Shown: in pieces, positions 35,711 to 48,140 of the stretch
Numbering within the stretch: the first letter of the stretch is position 1
Layout: each line of letters opens with the position of its first letter
Assembly: GCF_019279795.1 (NCBI RefSeq)
Contig: NC_056747.1
Location: 1,007,853,157-1,007,917,156, forward strand
From: Protopterus annectens
Taxonomy: Eukaryota; Chordata; Ceratodontiformes; Protopteridae
Length of the DNA stretch: 64,000 bases
Direction of reading: 5' to 3'
Translations under genes and position numbers: made by a program
Notes under the pieces: generated by a model
Told to the model about the DNA's origin: nothing
The model's input: only the letters and a program-made list of their open reading frames with translations
Database searches by the model: none

Positions 35711-36814
35711 GCTCCGAGAGTGTTGATGGAGAAGTACAAAGAATGTCAGAAGGAGTTGCATTGTGCTTTTGTAGGCTTAGAGAAAGCATATGACAGGGTG
35801 CCTAGAGAGGAGTTGTGGTATTGTATGAGAAAGTCAGGAGTGTCAGAGAAGTATGTAAGAGTGGTACAGGATATGTACGAGGGTAGTGTGACAGTGGTGA
35901 GGTCTGCGGTGGGAGTGACAGATGAGTTTAAAGTGGAAGTGGGGTTACATCAAGGATCAGCTCTGAGCCCTTTCTTATTTGCAATGGTGATGGGCAGGTT
36001 GACAGACGAGATCAGACAGGAGTCACCGTGGACTATGATGTTTGCAGATGACATTGTGATGTGTAGTGAGAGTAGGGAACAGGTGGAAGAGACCCTGGAG
36101 AGATGGAGATATCCTGTAGAGAGAAGAGGAATGAAGGTCAGCAGGACTAAGACAGAATATATGTGTGTGAATGAGAGGGAGGATAGAGGAATGGTGAGGA
36201 TGCAAGGAGTAGAGGTGGTGAAGGTGGATGAGTTTAAATACTTGGGGTCAATAGTTCAGAGTAATGGTGAGTGTGGAAGAGAGGTGAAGAAGAGAGTACA
36301 GGCAGGATGGAGTGGGTGGAGAAGAGTGTCAGGAGTGATTTGTGACAGATGAGTACCTGTAAAAGTGAAAGGGAAGGTCTACAAGAGGGTAGTGAGACCA
36401 GCTATGTCATATGGGTTGGAGACAGTGGCATTGACAAAAAGGCAGGAGTCAGAGCTGGACGTGGCAGAGTTAAAGATGCTAAGATTTCCACTGGCTGTGA
36501 CAAGGGTAGACAGGATTAGAAATAAGTATATTAGAGGGTCAGCCCAGGTTGGAAGGTTTGGAGACAAAGCCAGAGAGGCAAGATTACGTTGGTTTGGACA
36601 TGTGCTGAGGAGGGATGCAGAGTATATTGGGAAAAAGATGTTAAGGATGAAGCTACCAGGTAACAGGAAAAGAGGAAGGCCTAAGATAAGGTTTATGGAT
36701 GTGGTGAGAGAGGACATGCAGGTGGTGACAGAGCAAGATACAGAGGACAGGAAAGAAATGGAAATAGGTGATCCACTCTGGCGACCCCTAACGGGAACAG
36801 CCGAAAGAAGATGA
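35711..36814 (+). pseudogene. RTE reverse transcriptase, one in-frame stop
   Basis: One frame runs from 35,702 to 36,814 with a single TGA near 36,350-36,352, in CDR*VPVKVKGKVYKR. The residue expected there is arginine, so CGA to TGA by CpG deamination is likely. RT blocks: FVGLEKAYDRVPREELWYCM (D of block A), GLHQGSALSPFLFAMVMGRL, MMFADDIVMCSESREQVEE (catalytic A-D-D, about 36,038), GMKVSRTKTEYMC and FKYLGSIVQSNGECGREVKK. After the stop: RPAMSYGLETVALTKRQE, ARLRWFGHVLRRD and RGRPKIRFMDVVREDMQ, the usual RTE C-terminus. The 5' endonuclease is missing. Confidence 0.92.
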
Positions 36815-36823
36815 TAATGATGA
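35711..36823 (+). mobile_element. RTE LINE copy 1, 5'-truncated
   Basis: Flanked by TGGAATGC at 35,703-35,710 and 36,824-36,831. The insertion lies in LINE A. The 3' end is GCGACCCCTAACGGGAACAG followed by CCGAAAGAAGATGATAATGA, the short-repeat tail typical of RTE elements. It is the best preserved LINE in the window and shares its tail with the SINE at 7904. Confidence 0.9.
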
Positions 36824-38240
36824 TGGAATGCTGGATTGATTTAGATTTTGATTTATGAGCTAGATGAGTGCTTTGTAAATTACTTTTGTTACAAGTGTGT
36901 GGTTCTTTGCATTGAAGTTGTCAGATCCAGCAGATTGTGTGGTCTTTGTGTTTTATAATATTTAGAACTGCAGAGCAGGAAAATAACTGCTAAGTACAGG
37001 TTTAATGGAATGCTTCATCTGGAGGTGATTATGAAAGAATGATACCAGTAGGTACAGTCATCTTAGAGAGGCACTCAGATAAAAAGAGTTCTGAACTATT
37101 ATACAGGTTCTGTATAAGTTTTATTGGAGTTTGTCTGAAAGTCAGAGAATGTTTAATGTGACAGAAAATGCTTTAATTGCTTCCAAAATCTTTAGGACAA
37201 CAAAACGTGTGCAATTCAAGTTATGAAAAGTATTTTTTCTGGCTTCTTTGTTATTTACTTATAGTGATTATATACAGTTGAGCTGTAGCCCTGGGCAAAA
37301 CACTTCTTTATACAGCCCACACTCTGTCAATAAGTGATCCCAGTTAAAATTGCTTAATGACAATTCACAAGTTACCACGCTAATGACATGTTATTAGGTT
37401 GCTAGATTAATAAACAGAACTTTCTGTGCTGACATTAAGCATGCTAGCATAGAAACTTAATAATATATATGTTTATTATATAACAACCTAAAATCTGATT
37501 ATGACCTTTGATTGAAAAGAACAGCCTGACAATTCTTGCAGACTGAAAAATTGTGATTTTTTTTTTTCTTAAGGTATCAGCATGCCCTACAAGATAGTGC
37601 CCAGGGAACCACACCCTCTGCCAAATCCTTCCTGTGGTTCTACGGTTTTCCAGTGTTGCAGTGTAGCAGAAGCTTCCTGATTCTTACCATCATTAGTGGA
37701 GTTACACAGCATGATATGCAGAGGGAACAATCATTAAAATAACGCAGCTCTTCAGTCACTGCAGACTGAGATAATATAGGGTGTGTGTTGGCAGTGAACT
37801 TATTTTAATTATTTATTTTATTTATATTTGTTTACTGGGGGAATACACTGATCAAAAATGAACAATTGTAGGCACAGCCTATGATACAACTAGTAATTAT
37901 AGAATAAGAAGCATATATCTTTAAGATAAAACAAACAGCAACATGTACAATACATACAACAAAATTTCAGATCAGTGAACTTTGCCAGGTCATAATATCT
38001 TGCTCAGTTTACTAGGAGTAGTGAGTTTTAATTAGTTTTGATATTTCCCGTATTGGGAAGATGGGCTTACGATCACTGATGCAGGCAGACATGACAACAG
38101 ATGCAGAAAGTTTTGTAGTTTGTTATCCCATAGCTAGTAAAACATTATAACTGGTCCAGGATTTTTTTGATATAATCAGGATAGTAATCGGTTGACTGTG
38201 TCCTCAAAGGTTGCATGTACGGTTCTTTATTCAATGTTTG

Positions 38241-38871
38241 CATCCCCTAGTATCATCTGATTACAATTTATATCCAATGTTTGCATTTCCAATATTAGCT
38301 GATTATGGCTGATATCCAATGTTTGCATCTCCAAGTATTAGCTGATTACTGTTGATATCCAATGTTTGCATCCCCTAATATTATCTGATTATGACTGATA
38401 TCCACTGTTTGCATCTCCAAGTATTAGCAGATTATGGTTGATATCCAATGTTTGCATCCTCTAATATTATCTGATTACGACTGATATCCAATGTTTGCAT
38501 CTCCAAGTATTAGCAGATTATGGTTGATATCCAATGTTTGAATTTCCAAGTATTAGCTGATTATGGTTGATATCCAATGTTTGCATCTCCAAGTATTAGC
38601 TGATTACTGTTGATATCCAGTGTTTGCATCTCCTAATATTATCTGATTATGATTGATATCCAATGTTTGCATCTCCAAGTATTAGCAGATTATGGTTGAT
38701 ATCCAATGTTTGCATCTCCTAATATTATCTGATTACGATTGATATCCAATGTTTGCATCTACAAGTATTAGCAGATTATGGTTGACATCCAATGTTTGAA
38801 TTTCCAAGTATTAGCTGATTATGGTTGATATCCAGTGCTTGCATCTCCAAGTATTAGCTGATTATGGTTGA
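38241..38871. repeat. 43-bp minisatellite with 258-bp higher-order repeat
   Basis: Fifteen units of 43 bp (one of 42), consensus CATCTCCAAGTATTAGCTGA then TTATGGTTGATATCCAATGTTTG. Two main variants occur: A (CCAAGTATTAGC) and B (CCTAATATTATC), plus A'' starting AATTTCC. Units 3-8 (38,326-38,583) have the order A, B, A, B, A, A''. Units 9-14 (38,584-38,841) repeat that order with the same diagnostic bases. So a six-unit block of 258 bp was duplicated as a whole. It lies within the presumed endonuclease region of LINE A. Confidence 0.93.
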
Positions 38872-39720
38872 AATTATTACTAAAACAGTACAGCATAATC
38901 TCTAGCACTATTTTAGCATGCTTGTGATGCAGGTGGATTCCAGCTGTACCTAAGTAACTATTTGCGTGTAGGTAAATACTTTCAGAATTACTACTTCATA
39001 CTTTCTTGCTGATGGTAGTGGGAATTGTACGATGTGGTGTTTTATGTAGTCATTCATTAAGACTGCTACTCTACCTGCATGTTTCTGTAGACTATCCTTT
39101 CAAAAGCAGGGGTAGCTTTCTGATGCTCAACATAGCTTGAGGCATGTCTTGCTGTAGAAAACTTTGTATGGTTTATACTGGTCTATCTTGCAGTGAAATT
39201 TAGTGGTTTTATTGTGTTCAGGTGCAAAATCGTCAGTCAATACATGTTTATCCAAAAGTCAACAAGCACATTTGATAGGTAGCAATCCCGGAGATACAGA
39301 TCTTGGTTGCAAGTCAGTGAGAAGAAAGATGCTAAGACTAATCTGAACAAATAATTTGTTGCATCCCCAGTGGAGTCAGATGCACTACAATTAAGTATCT
39401 CTGTGGTAGCCATGGCAATTTTTTAAAGTAGATGATGGTTTATTTTGTATATATGTCTAACTGGCTGATAAATTTTGCTTTGGGTAAGTCAGGAAGTTGC
39501 TCTTAGAGGGCAGTCAGAGGAGGCTGTCAAGTAGAACAGAATCCAGTGATAGAAGCATTATAAATGTGAGTGATGGCTTTCTGCTATGATAAGTTTGAGA
39601 ATGGTACTTGGGATAGGCAAACATAAAAATGGAAACTATTCCTGAAATGGGTAGGGTATGGGAAAAACAGAGGTGGTTGTCTCTTGGGAAAGACAATAAT
39701 TAGGTAGACTACTAGGAAAA

Positions 39721-40740
39721 CTCTCAGCTCAAGTCAAGTACATATGTTTAACTTGAGCTGCGCTGTTCAGTCTAAGCCATTTGTCTTTCTAAAGCAGTAA
39801 TTTGAGAAAATAGGGAGAAATGTCAGTTAAACTACAAAGGGTGTTATTTTCATTTGTAGTTGTTTTGTAATGGGACAGTCTTCAAAACAGCATTGGATTA
39901 AGCCAGGTCCACTTGGGCGATAGATCAACATGCACGATGGCAAGATAGAGTTCGCATTTTGGTAGAAAAGTAACTATTTCACACATAGCCTTCTGCCTGA
40001 CTTGGGAAAATAGTGTAATTGTTATCTGTGGTGTGGGGAAGATGTTGAAGTAATAATCACCAAGGATCTGGTATAGTCTCTGTGATGTCTGGTACCTACT
40101 GTTCCTGCAATGTAAGAAAGAAGTGAGTGGGGTGTAAAAGGAGGAAAAAGAGCACCGATATAGCTACTGCAGTAGACTTACTATGCTAGAGTATGAAAGT
40201 ACGGTTTTATTGATAAGAATAAAAGGATAGTATGGTTTGCTTACAGTGTTCTGTAAGTGTGAAGAGTTATGGTAAAAACGTACAAAATAAGAAAGTAATA
40301 AGATAAGAGAACGGTAAAGGTGCAGAGGTAGGGGAGGACAGATCGTGTGAAGGCAGTGTAAGGACAAAAAAAGCAAGCAGCAAAACACTTGTGATAGAAG
40401 CAGCACTGATATGTTAAGAAAGCAAAGAAAGAGTATTGTGTTATGAGTTCTTTTGTATTATATAAGCTTAGTAGAGGTGAGACATTACTGGGTTATTCAG
40501 GAACAGATGTTGGCTATGGATAGCTAAGTAGGCAGGTGACCAAGAGCAGTGGTGACCCTTAAATAATGGTCAATAATGGAATGGTTCAAGGTGCTAATTT
40601 TAGATATTCATGTTACACCTTGTGAATGAAAGCTTTTGCAGTAGGCTTGTTTGTGCAGGTTTTTTGTGAGTGATTTCTGAACTTATTGAAGGGTAAAATT
40701 TCTTTAAGATGAGTTTGAGGTGTTTTCTAGGCATGTGAAG
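39721..40740. other. Unassigned DNA
   Basis: Minus-strand frames such as 40,406-40,164 are low-complexity Leu/Ser-rich and unconvincing. It may include the 5' region of LINE A, but no motif proves it. Confidence 0.4.
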
Positions 40741-41050
40741 CATAGCTCTCAACCTCTTGGCACAAAAAATCTAGAGAAAGCAAAAAATAATGGGAGGACA
40801 AATTTTAAATATTGCTGTTATAAACTTAAAAAGTTACTAGAATAAAAGGTCTTGTGTTACCATGCATTTTCTGAAAGATATGAAGATGTCTTGGTGCAGT
40901 ACTTTATATATTAGGAATGGAAGTATTAAAAGTGTATCTCTGTGATATGGCAGCCATTCAGCTTTTGATATGACTCAGCAATAGTGCTCTATATGAGGGG
41001 ACAAAGTGATAAATCTCTGTATATAATTGTCTGTAGTTTGTAGAGAGGCT
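40741..41050 (-). mobile_element. TIR MITE, copy e
   Basis: Starts CATAGCTCTCAACCTCTTGG and continues as the reverse complement of copy b (TTTAAATATTGCTGTTATAA, ACTTAAAAAGTTACTAGAAT). The far end is weaker (TAGAGAGGC near 41,049). It lies downstream of the C-terminal part of LINE B. Confidence 0.65.
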
Positions 41051-43640
41051 TTTTTTCTTGGATATATTTACCATGATAGGGAGATCATATGCAGTCTGGA
41101 CTAGTAGAACTCCTTTCCCTATAGCCATTCTTCCTTCAGGGCTGAATTTTGATTTTATTATTTTTAAATGGAGTTGAAAATGAATTTCTTGTTTGGCATC
41201 TACTTAAATGATGTGGCTACTCTACAAAATGGCCTTACAGAAACAGATGCAATGCCAAGAAATGTATTGTTATCCCCTTTGGGAAAAAACATGTATCCAT
41301 GAATTACCATATAGGTAGCAGTACACTAAACACAGAAAGTGTGATAAGAGACTTAGGGACACAGGTGGACAGTGGTCTCACCCACATTGCCACAACAGTC
41401 AGGAAATCCTTCTATGTGGCACACCTCATCACGAAGGGCTTTTCATCCAGAAAAAAGGAGGTCATTGTCCCACTGTAATTATAGAATACAACGCCCCATT
41501 TAGTATGTACCTCTCAAGACATCTGCAACAACTGGAAAGGCCTCAGAAATACCTCACTAAAAGAATCACAGGCCTAAAGCAGATGCTAACATACAAGGCC
41601 ATGTCAAACCCAGAGCTGTTGGACATGCTACAACAATAAACAAAACATGCTGGAGGGATAGGTTCCTGACCCAGAGACTCCCCAGACTCTGGAATAGATT
41701 GCCCATACATGTCAAGCAGAGTCTTCAAGAGGAACCTACGCTTGATGGGAGAAAGGAAATTCACCCCAGGGATCACGTCAGTCACCCTGCTAGACAGGGG
41801 TCCAGGAAAGTAAATAATGTGGGAAGAAATAGCGGCCCTAGGGCTGATAGCCTAGTACCAACCTATGAACCTATGATTTATTCAGCCAAATTCCTAAGTA
41901 CTTGAATTGTGTCATGATTTCAGTAGGTTGGTTGTTGTTGCAGAGTATCCCCCCCCCCCCCGCTTAGGCATCCGGGAGACATTTTGCCTAGGGCTGGAAA
42001 TTATGACTTTGGTTTTGGTGTTATTTAATGTGTGTTTATGCTGAGTAAGCCCTTGTTCATGTAGGCTTATATCATTTCGATATCTTTTGATGGAGGCATG
42101 TGACATACTGGCTCTGTAGACCACCATATCATCGGCATACACCTTTAGGGAGGTTTGTGAGTGGCTCAGAGAAGATTATTGAATAATGAAAATAATAGTG
42201 GGGACAAGACTGATCTTTGAGGGTCACCTCTGCTGATTATGGAGAAAGGTAGTGTGGAGTTTCCTACGCAGAGTTTAAAGAGTCTGTTGGTGAGAAAATT
42301 GTTAAACAAGTGGTCAGAGTCTGTGCTGATTCCCTCTGCAATGAAAAAGTTACCTAGGAAATCATGGACGACTAGAACATTTCTCCTACAAGACAGCCTT
42401 TGCCCTTATTGCAGAGTATGCCATCAGTCAATGTGCATATGGTCTTCATGGTACTTGGTCCTGACCAAAAGTCATGTTGGTGTGGGGTAACAGCACTATA
42501 CAGTTTGATGTATTGCATTAGCTGTGTAAACACTAGCTTCTGTAATGTCTTCCCTAGTGGTATCAGAAATGAGATAGGATGAAAATCCTTTGGGATAATT
42601 TGCTGTAATGCTTTGGGAAAGGCTTGTTCCATATGTTAGTCATTACATTATTGATGAGACACAGATTGTACAGATGCAGAATAGGTGTGATAATGTGATC
42701 CCTGCAATGACTAATAAACCATGTCAAGAGGCTATCTGCTCCAGGGGGAGCATCATAGGGGGTTTGTTCTATGATTTTTGTAAATGCTTTGGCTGTGACT
42801 TTTTGATGTAGAAAGAGGTGTGTATGGTGGGGGATATGTAAGATAGAGAAGAGAATTCTATAAGATAATCTAGTGGATTTAGTTGGAGTGAGGAGGTGGG
42901 TGCTGTGCTGAAGGTTATCGGGCCTTTATGTTGAGAGCAGAAAGTGATGTCATTCATGATATTCCACAATCGTTTTCTGGTTGCTTCATAAGGAATCTGT
43001 TTTGACTGAAGGGGGTCGCTTTTGTGCTTACTAGTAATATTTTTTTGTGGCTAGGTTTCTTAATTGTATAAATGTGCCTTTGTTTTCTAGGGAGAGGAGT
43101 TATTCATATAATTTCCATGCGGAGTCCTGTACATTGTAGAGTTTTAAGTTCTTTATTAGCCATCAGTTCTTGTTCTTATGTAGTCTGGACAATATGGGGA
43201 AGTGTTTATTTTGAAGGTGTGGGAGGCTGATGTTAAAACACCTAGCACTATTACTTCTTTGGTTACTTTAAGTTATTGTAGTGCTTGATACAGGACAGTT
43301 TTGAACTTATTCATATTCAGTAGAGTTGGGAGATTTACTACTAATAAACGTACATGGAGGGGCTATTACTGTGTATTTAATGGCTAGCCAGTATGGGTCA
43401 TGATGTCTGCGGGCTTGTTTCATCCTAGAAGTGAAATCTTTATTGGTTCTTTAATTGTGAGCAGAGAACACCTTCCATTTCTACAGGGTTGAAGTGGTTA
43501 TAAAATTGGTGGTTTAAGTTGGGGGCTGTTGGTTTTCACCCATGATTCAAAGACTGCTGCTATGTCTGAGTTGTATGTTGTCAGAACTCCTTAAATTTGT
43601 TCAGGTTTTTTGAGCAGGCTACCTTAACTAATTAGAGCTA
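41051..43640 (-). mobile_element. Minus-strand LINE B
   Basis: On the minus strand: ATKKYY near 43,050, LWNI-type MWNIMNDITF (42,969), then FHPISFLIPLGKTLQKLVFT and SAVTPHQHDFWSGPSTMKTI (about 42,590-42,440). These are the RT blocks with P-I-S, L-G-K and the G-x-S-T signature. The catalytic box YADDMVVYRAS lies at 42,139-42,107. FKYLGIWLNK (about 41,910) follows, interrupted by a CR1 copy. The C-terminus resumes at 41,184-41,050 (GVLLVQTAYDLPIMVNISK). Frames are broken, but YADD is intact. Clade not assigned. Confidence 0.65.
41185..41876 (+). mobile_element. CR1 LINE copy 3, internally deleted
   Basis: Nearly base-for-base like 23,020-23,985 (for example GTTATCCCCTTTGGGAAAAA, ACACAGGTGGACAGTGGT) but with several internal deletions, including most of the segment around the RT active site. 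Ends ACCTATGAACCTATGA. Inserted in LINE B. Its closeness to copy 1 suggests a similar age. Confidence 0.85.
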
Positions 43641-45309
43641 TATTGAGCTTGATAGATCGGTGTGCTTATAGGGCAAAGTGTTTGTTGGAACAGATAAAAT
43701 GGAATATGAGAACTGCCTGGGTATACATGGTTGGAGCAACAGGAATAAGGAAGGAGAAGGCATTCTTTCCAGACTTCTTTCTGGAAAATGGCTTAATGGT
43801 GTCCAACAGATGGTTCATCAAGAAACACAGCCATAAGATCACATACAAGACTAGTTAGCATGCAACTTAGTTAGACTGCCTCCTGTAGGCAAAGGGAACT
43901 GCGGTAAATCTTAGATTACAAAGTAATCCCCAGTGAAACAGCCCCAGCAGAAACCACTAGTGACCACTGTGAAGATTGGGTGAAGATAGGTGAAGGCTGC
44001 CAGCCTAGCCAGATAGAATTTTATAGATAATTCTGTCATTTGTAAATATTAATGTAAGCCACAGGCTTGTTGTCTTAAATGGAAAAATGCTGTTATAAAA
44101 ATGTAACAACAGTGCACTCTGCTGACCAAGTAAAATATGCTGTGACCCTTTGATCTAAAGTCGGCTCCGGAGAGTCTAGATGAAGGAATTATTGCTATTT
44201 TTTTAAGGCCAGAGTTAATGACCAGAATTTGCATGCATAAATGTCCTTAATGGCTTTGCTTCCTGACCTGGTGTGAGCTTACTAAAGAATGTAGCCTGTT
44301 AGCCTGGGAACTCCAGGAAAGTGTGAAGAATGATGTAATGTGAATCAGGAATGTGATTTTAAAAACAGAGAGAATCAGAGAGCATCAAGCATTTTTGTCT
44401 TGACCATCCAACTCATCAGCACTGTGTTGCTCTATATGTAAGTTTAGCTTAGACTTGTGTTTTCTCTTAGAAATAGCTAGAAACTAGAAAGATTAGACTA
44501 AGTGTTTTTCTGTGATGTCAGAACTGTACTACTGAATTATTTTAAGTATTTCTCTGTGAGCTCTAAACTCTTGACTAGCACTGTGTAGTAAGAAGTATTG
44601 TCTTGTGTTTTTAGTATTTATTATTAAATATTTTTAAACCTTTCAACTGTGGCTGTTTTATGTAGGTTGATTTAAGCTCTAGAGTACATTGCATGTATAT
44701 AGTGATTACTGTCCAAGTCACTCCAAATAAGTCTTGCTGTTCAGTCGCACTTACCATTTGGATAATAATATTGCACAGTACTAATTGGGCACCCTTTTAA
44801 GGCCCTTTGAGTAGCTGATAAATATTAGCTGGGTGGTGGCAGTGATTTCTACCATATAGTCTAGGTAAAAAGAGCACAGCTGGAGAACCTGTGCCAGCCT
44901 TCCCCATGAGTGTCTGTGTGGTTGTATAAACTCTTATCTCAAAGTGTTTGTGCATCAGCTACTTGTGCAGAGACACAAAGCACTGGTTGGACAGAGAGGG
45001 TGCTGGAGGTTTTAGCTTGCCCAGCTGGCTGAGATCTGGACCCTATAGCTCTGCCAGTGGGGAGTCTTATTGGGGACCTGGAGAGCAAGGGAGTGACCAG
45101 CCCCGGACTGACTGTGATCTCTGTGTGCTCTTAAGGGAAATTGCACTTTACTGTGTGTATTTGTTATCCTTTCCTCCTGTATGAGACACCCCTCACTGGT
45201 GTTAGTGATGAGGATTGAGGCTCCTTGATTGCTGGGCCAGGGCATGGTCATCACATATTAATTACCATAATTAGTGGTAAGCAGAAGACAGAGAAGAGAC
45301 TAAGGTCAA
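43641..45309. other. Unassigned region, possibly an old LTR relic
   Basis: Open frames are short and without domains. The stretch has features sometimes seen in LTRs (an ATTAAA near 44,626 and a GC-richer part at 44,880-45,190), but I found no direct repeat, PBS or coding neighbour. I leave it unassigned. Confidence 0.3.
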
Positions 45310-47295
45310 CAGAGACTAGTCTGAAGACCTGAAAGTTGACTGATATGAAAGTACAAAACTTCAAGGAAATATTCAAGGTTCTAGCATCCCAGGAAATGAA
45401 AAACAATGAGGAAACCAAGGGGGAAGTTGTGAAGATGATAGATATGTGATCAAGCTAGGTATGGAAATAAGGGAACATGAGGAAAGCTGATGGTAGCATA
45501 CAGAAATCCAGAAACTATTGAAGGAAAGAAGGAGTACAGGAAAAAGTGAGAAACTATTGAAAGAAAGAAGGAGTACAGGAAAAAGTGAGAAATAGAAAAA
45601 AATGAACTGGGCTAAGAAGAATACTGGGTGGCTAACAAAGATGCTAAGACAGCAGTCACAATGCTGATGAAAGTGACACAGCAGTACACAGTACAAAGAT
45701 GCTCTAGCATGTTGTAAGATAAAGATAATAGTCGGCAGATACAATTCATAAGGGGTCCTAGCAGCAATCTGTCCTCCAGTCCAGAGGACATCAAGGGCAG
45801 ATGGAAGAAGGACATACAGAAGCTTCTGAATGGAGAAAACCCACAGAAGCCATGAAGCTACATGTGCAGTCTATAATGAAAGAAGAAGGAGAATCCACCC
45901 TACTAAAAGTGCAAAGTGTACTAAGGCAAAAAATCAGGGAAGATAGCAAGCTCAGACACATTCTGCATGAATCTGGTCATGATGTTGGAAGCAACAGGGA
46001 AGAAATCACTCCAGAGGGTACTCAATGCAGTATGGAGAAAGAGGTGTAACCAATATTACTGGAGAACAAGCATTCCAGTGCCAGCATACATACAACAGAG
46101 GAGCAAATAAATTATTCACAACAGTGGGCAATAGTGAGGTATCAGACTCCTATCGTTACTACAAGAAATGGATGACTGATTAACATTTATGTAGGCTTGT
46201 AGAAAATAAGATGGGAAATAAACAGTTCAGATGAGCATGAAGTATAACTGACTGGATGTTTGCAGTGAGATAGATAATGGAGAATAAGCTGGAGGTAAGG
46301 AAAGAGTCCCACTGGCTATTCCTAGACTTGGAGAAAGTGTATGACAAGGTCTCAAGAAAACTGAGTTAAGCAGTCCTGAGATGGTTTGATATCTCAGAAA
46401 TATAGTTAAATTGAGTACTTCTTATGTAAAAGGACCCAAAGGCACAAGTAGGCACAATATTTGCACTCAGAGAAGGGTTTCCAGTGGGAGTCAGTGTGCA
46501 TCAGGGTTCAGCTCAGAGCCCACTCCTATTCATACTGGTGATGGACTACATCAACAAGCTAGTGAGACAAGAAAGATCAACAAAGCTGCTGTATGCAGAT
46601 CATGTGGCACTATAAGTAGACTCTGAGCAAGGAATTTGGACAACTAACAGGAGATTGGAATGCAGAACTGAAGGTGCATGGGATGAAACAGTACAAACAA
46701 AACAGTGGCCATGACAGGAAATGGTGGAGATCAGAAGAAGCTTAAAACTGACATAGAGGGAAAACAGTGGAACAGATTAACAGCTTCAAGTATTTGCAAA
46801 GTGTGATTTAAAAGAAAGGAAATCTGAATGAGCAGGTCAAAGCTAGAAACATAGGCACTGCAATCAAGTGGCACAAAGTCTCTTGTAGTACATTATGGAA
46901 GAATGCCAAAGAAGCTAGAGACTGATGGGGCCGTATGGTAGAGAAACCTGGGCAGCGAAGGCAGAACACTCGATGTACACTGTGGGACAGATGAAGAAAG
47001 CGCCCTCAGTTCAGAGACGGTCGAGGAGAACAGATTGCAATGGTTCAGTTATATCTGCAGGGAAGTAGAAGGTAATTTAGTAAAGCAGCTATGGGAGAGA
47101 CGGATGAAGGCATGATGAAATGGGGATGTACAGCCAAGAGATGCATGGATTGTATAACAGAAGACCTGCAACAGGCAGCTATGACTTTCAGAGAAGGTGG
47201 GAGAGTGACTGTGAATTGAAAGAGGTGGCAACTGTTGACTAAATACGTTCCTCCTATGGAAAATGGGACAAAGTAGATTGATGACGAAGATAATT
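45310..47295 (+). mobile_element. RTE LINE copy 2, heavily decayed
   Basis: The order of an RTE ORF can be followed in shifting frames. LKTWKLTDMKVQNFKEIF lies at 45,330, SSPEDIKGRWKKDIQKLL at 45,783 and VLNAVWRKRCNQYYW at 46,020. LFLDLEK is near 46,320, VHQGSAQSPLLFILVMDYIN near 46,495 and LLYADHVAL near 46,590 (A-D-H replaces A-D-D). Then come a KYL-type block near 46,790 and RLQWFSYICREV near 47,040. It ends in TTGATGACGAAGATAATTAT, a decayed RTE-like tail. A 41-bp tandem duplication sits at 45,506-45,590. It is far older than copy 1. Confidence 0.7.
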
Positions 47296-48140
47296 ATCAG
47301 CTGCAGATTTATTTGACAATATCTTCAGTTATTATTTTCACTGCTGCCACAAACTCTACTATACTGAAGTGGCATGTTTTAGATTTGGACTGTAATCTCT
47401 AAATTGATCAATGCTATGTACATATACTTATCTGATTTATCATTGCTTGACCTAGTTTTTGGAGTTGTGTATTCATGCTTCACTCAGTGAATCTTATATT
47501 TACTTAACCTGCAAGAATATTTTAATATTTTTGTGCAGATTATTCTGCTTTCATGGACTACATTTACAACACTTAGAAAAACTGATTGTACTTTTATCCA
47601 ATGATCATTGCTTTACTTGGATGTGACATTTCCCTATGAATATCTGCATCCAGAGTTTCTGCATATAAGGTTATATGATTTTCTTTTATCAGGTTGCCAA
47701 TGTTGTGGTATGACCCTTTTATAAGGTTTCAGATATCGTGTAGCAGATACTGAATTTGTTTTCTGTTCTTTTCCTTTAGTTTGAATGTGTGATATTTTGA
47801 GAGCTCTACCATGGTTCAGTAAATTAATCAGGGAGAAGTTAAATCTTCTGCCTTTTTCCTTAGTTCTGATGAATAGCTCCCCGTAACTGATGCCTGTAGT
47901 TTACTGTTGATAACTGAGAAACTTAGTTCTTAGTAAGTATTTTGATCATGCATGGTATGTATCAAGTCTGTGCTTTATTCTTGAACTACTTTCCAGTGCA
48001 GTTGTATTTCTTTAAGAGTGAAAGTATTTATTGACCTTTATTTTTACTTACTGTTAATTTGTCTTTTTCACTTGACTAAAGCATCATGAAGGCCATGTAA
48101 CTTTTCTTCTGCTTCTGGAGTCATCTAAAACACTTATTTG
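47296..48140. other. Unassigned AT-rich DNA
   Basis: No coding signal, repeat terminus or RNA gene seen. Confidence 0.4.

Larger units (their letters stand above)
34397..39720 (-). mobile_element. Minus-strand LINE A, split by RTE and minisatellite
   Basis: Read on the minus strand, an endonuclease-like segment lies at about 39,240-38,880 (LQKHAGRVAVLMNDYIKHHI, then VVILKVFTYTQ). An RT entry block follows at about 36,960-36,840. After the RTE insertion come RT segments at 35,700-34,900, including LPHFIQQVIRNNLSYELY, IIQYSDDLTI (catalytic box near 35,210) and DGTKMEVVEHVKF. The C-terminal 70-codon frame 34,609-34,397 contains KINEKHRDVLLFRIWQEAIE and SISFINNVLKEHYAR. Every block is in a different frame. 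Polarity and order are consistent with one APE-type LINE; clade unknown. Confidence 0.55.

Noticed and set aside
36379..36717. Minus-strand frame of 112 codons
   Set aside because: Antisense shadow of the RTE RT, which matches its family throughout.
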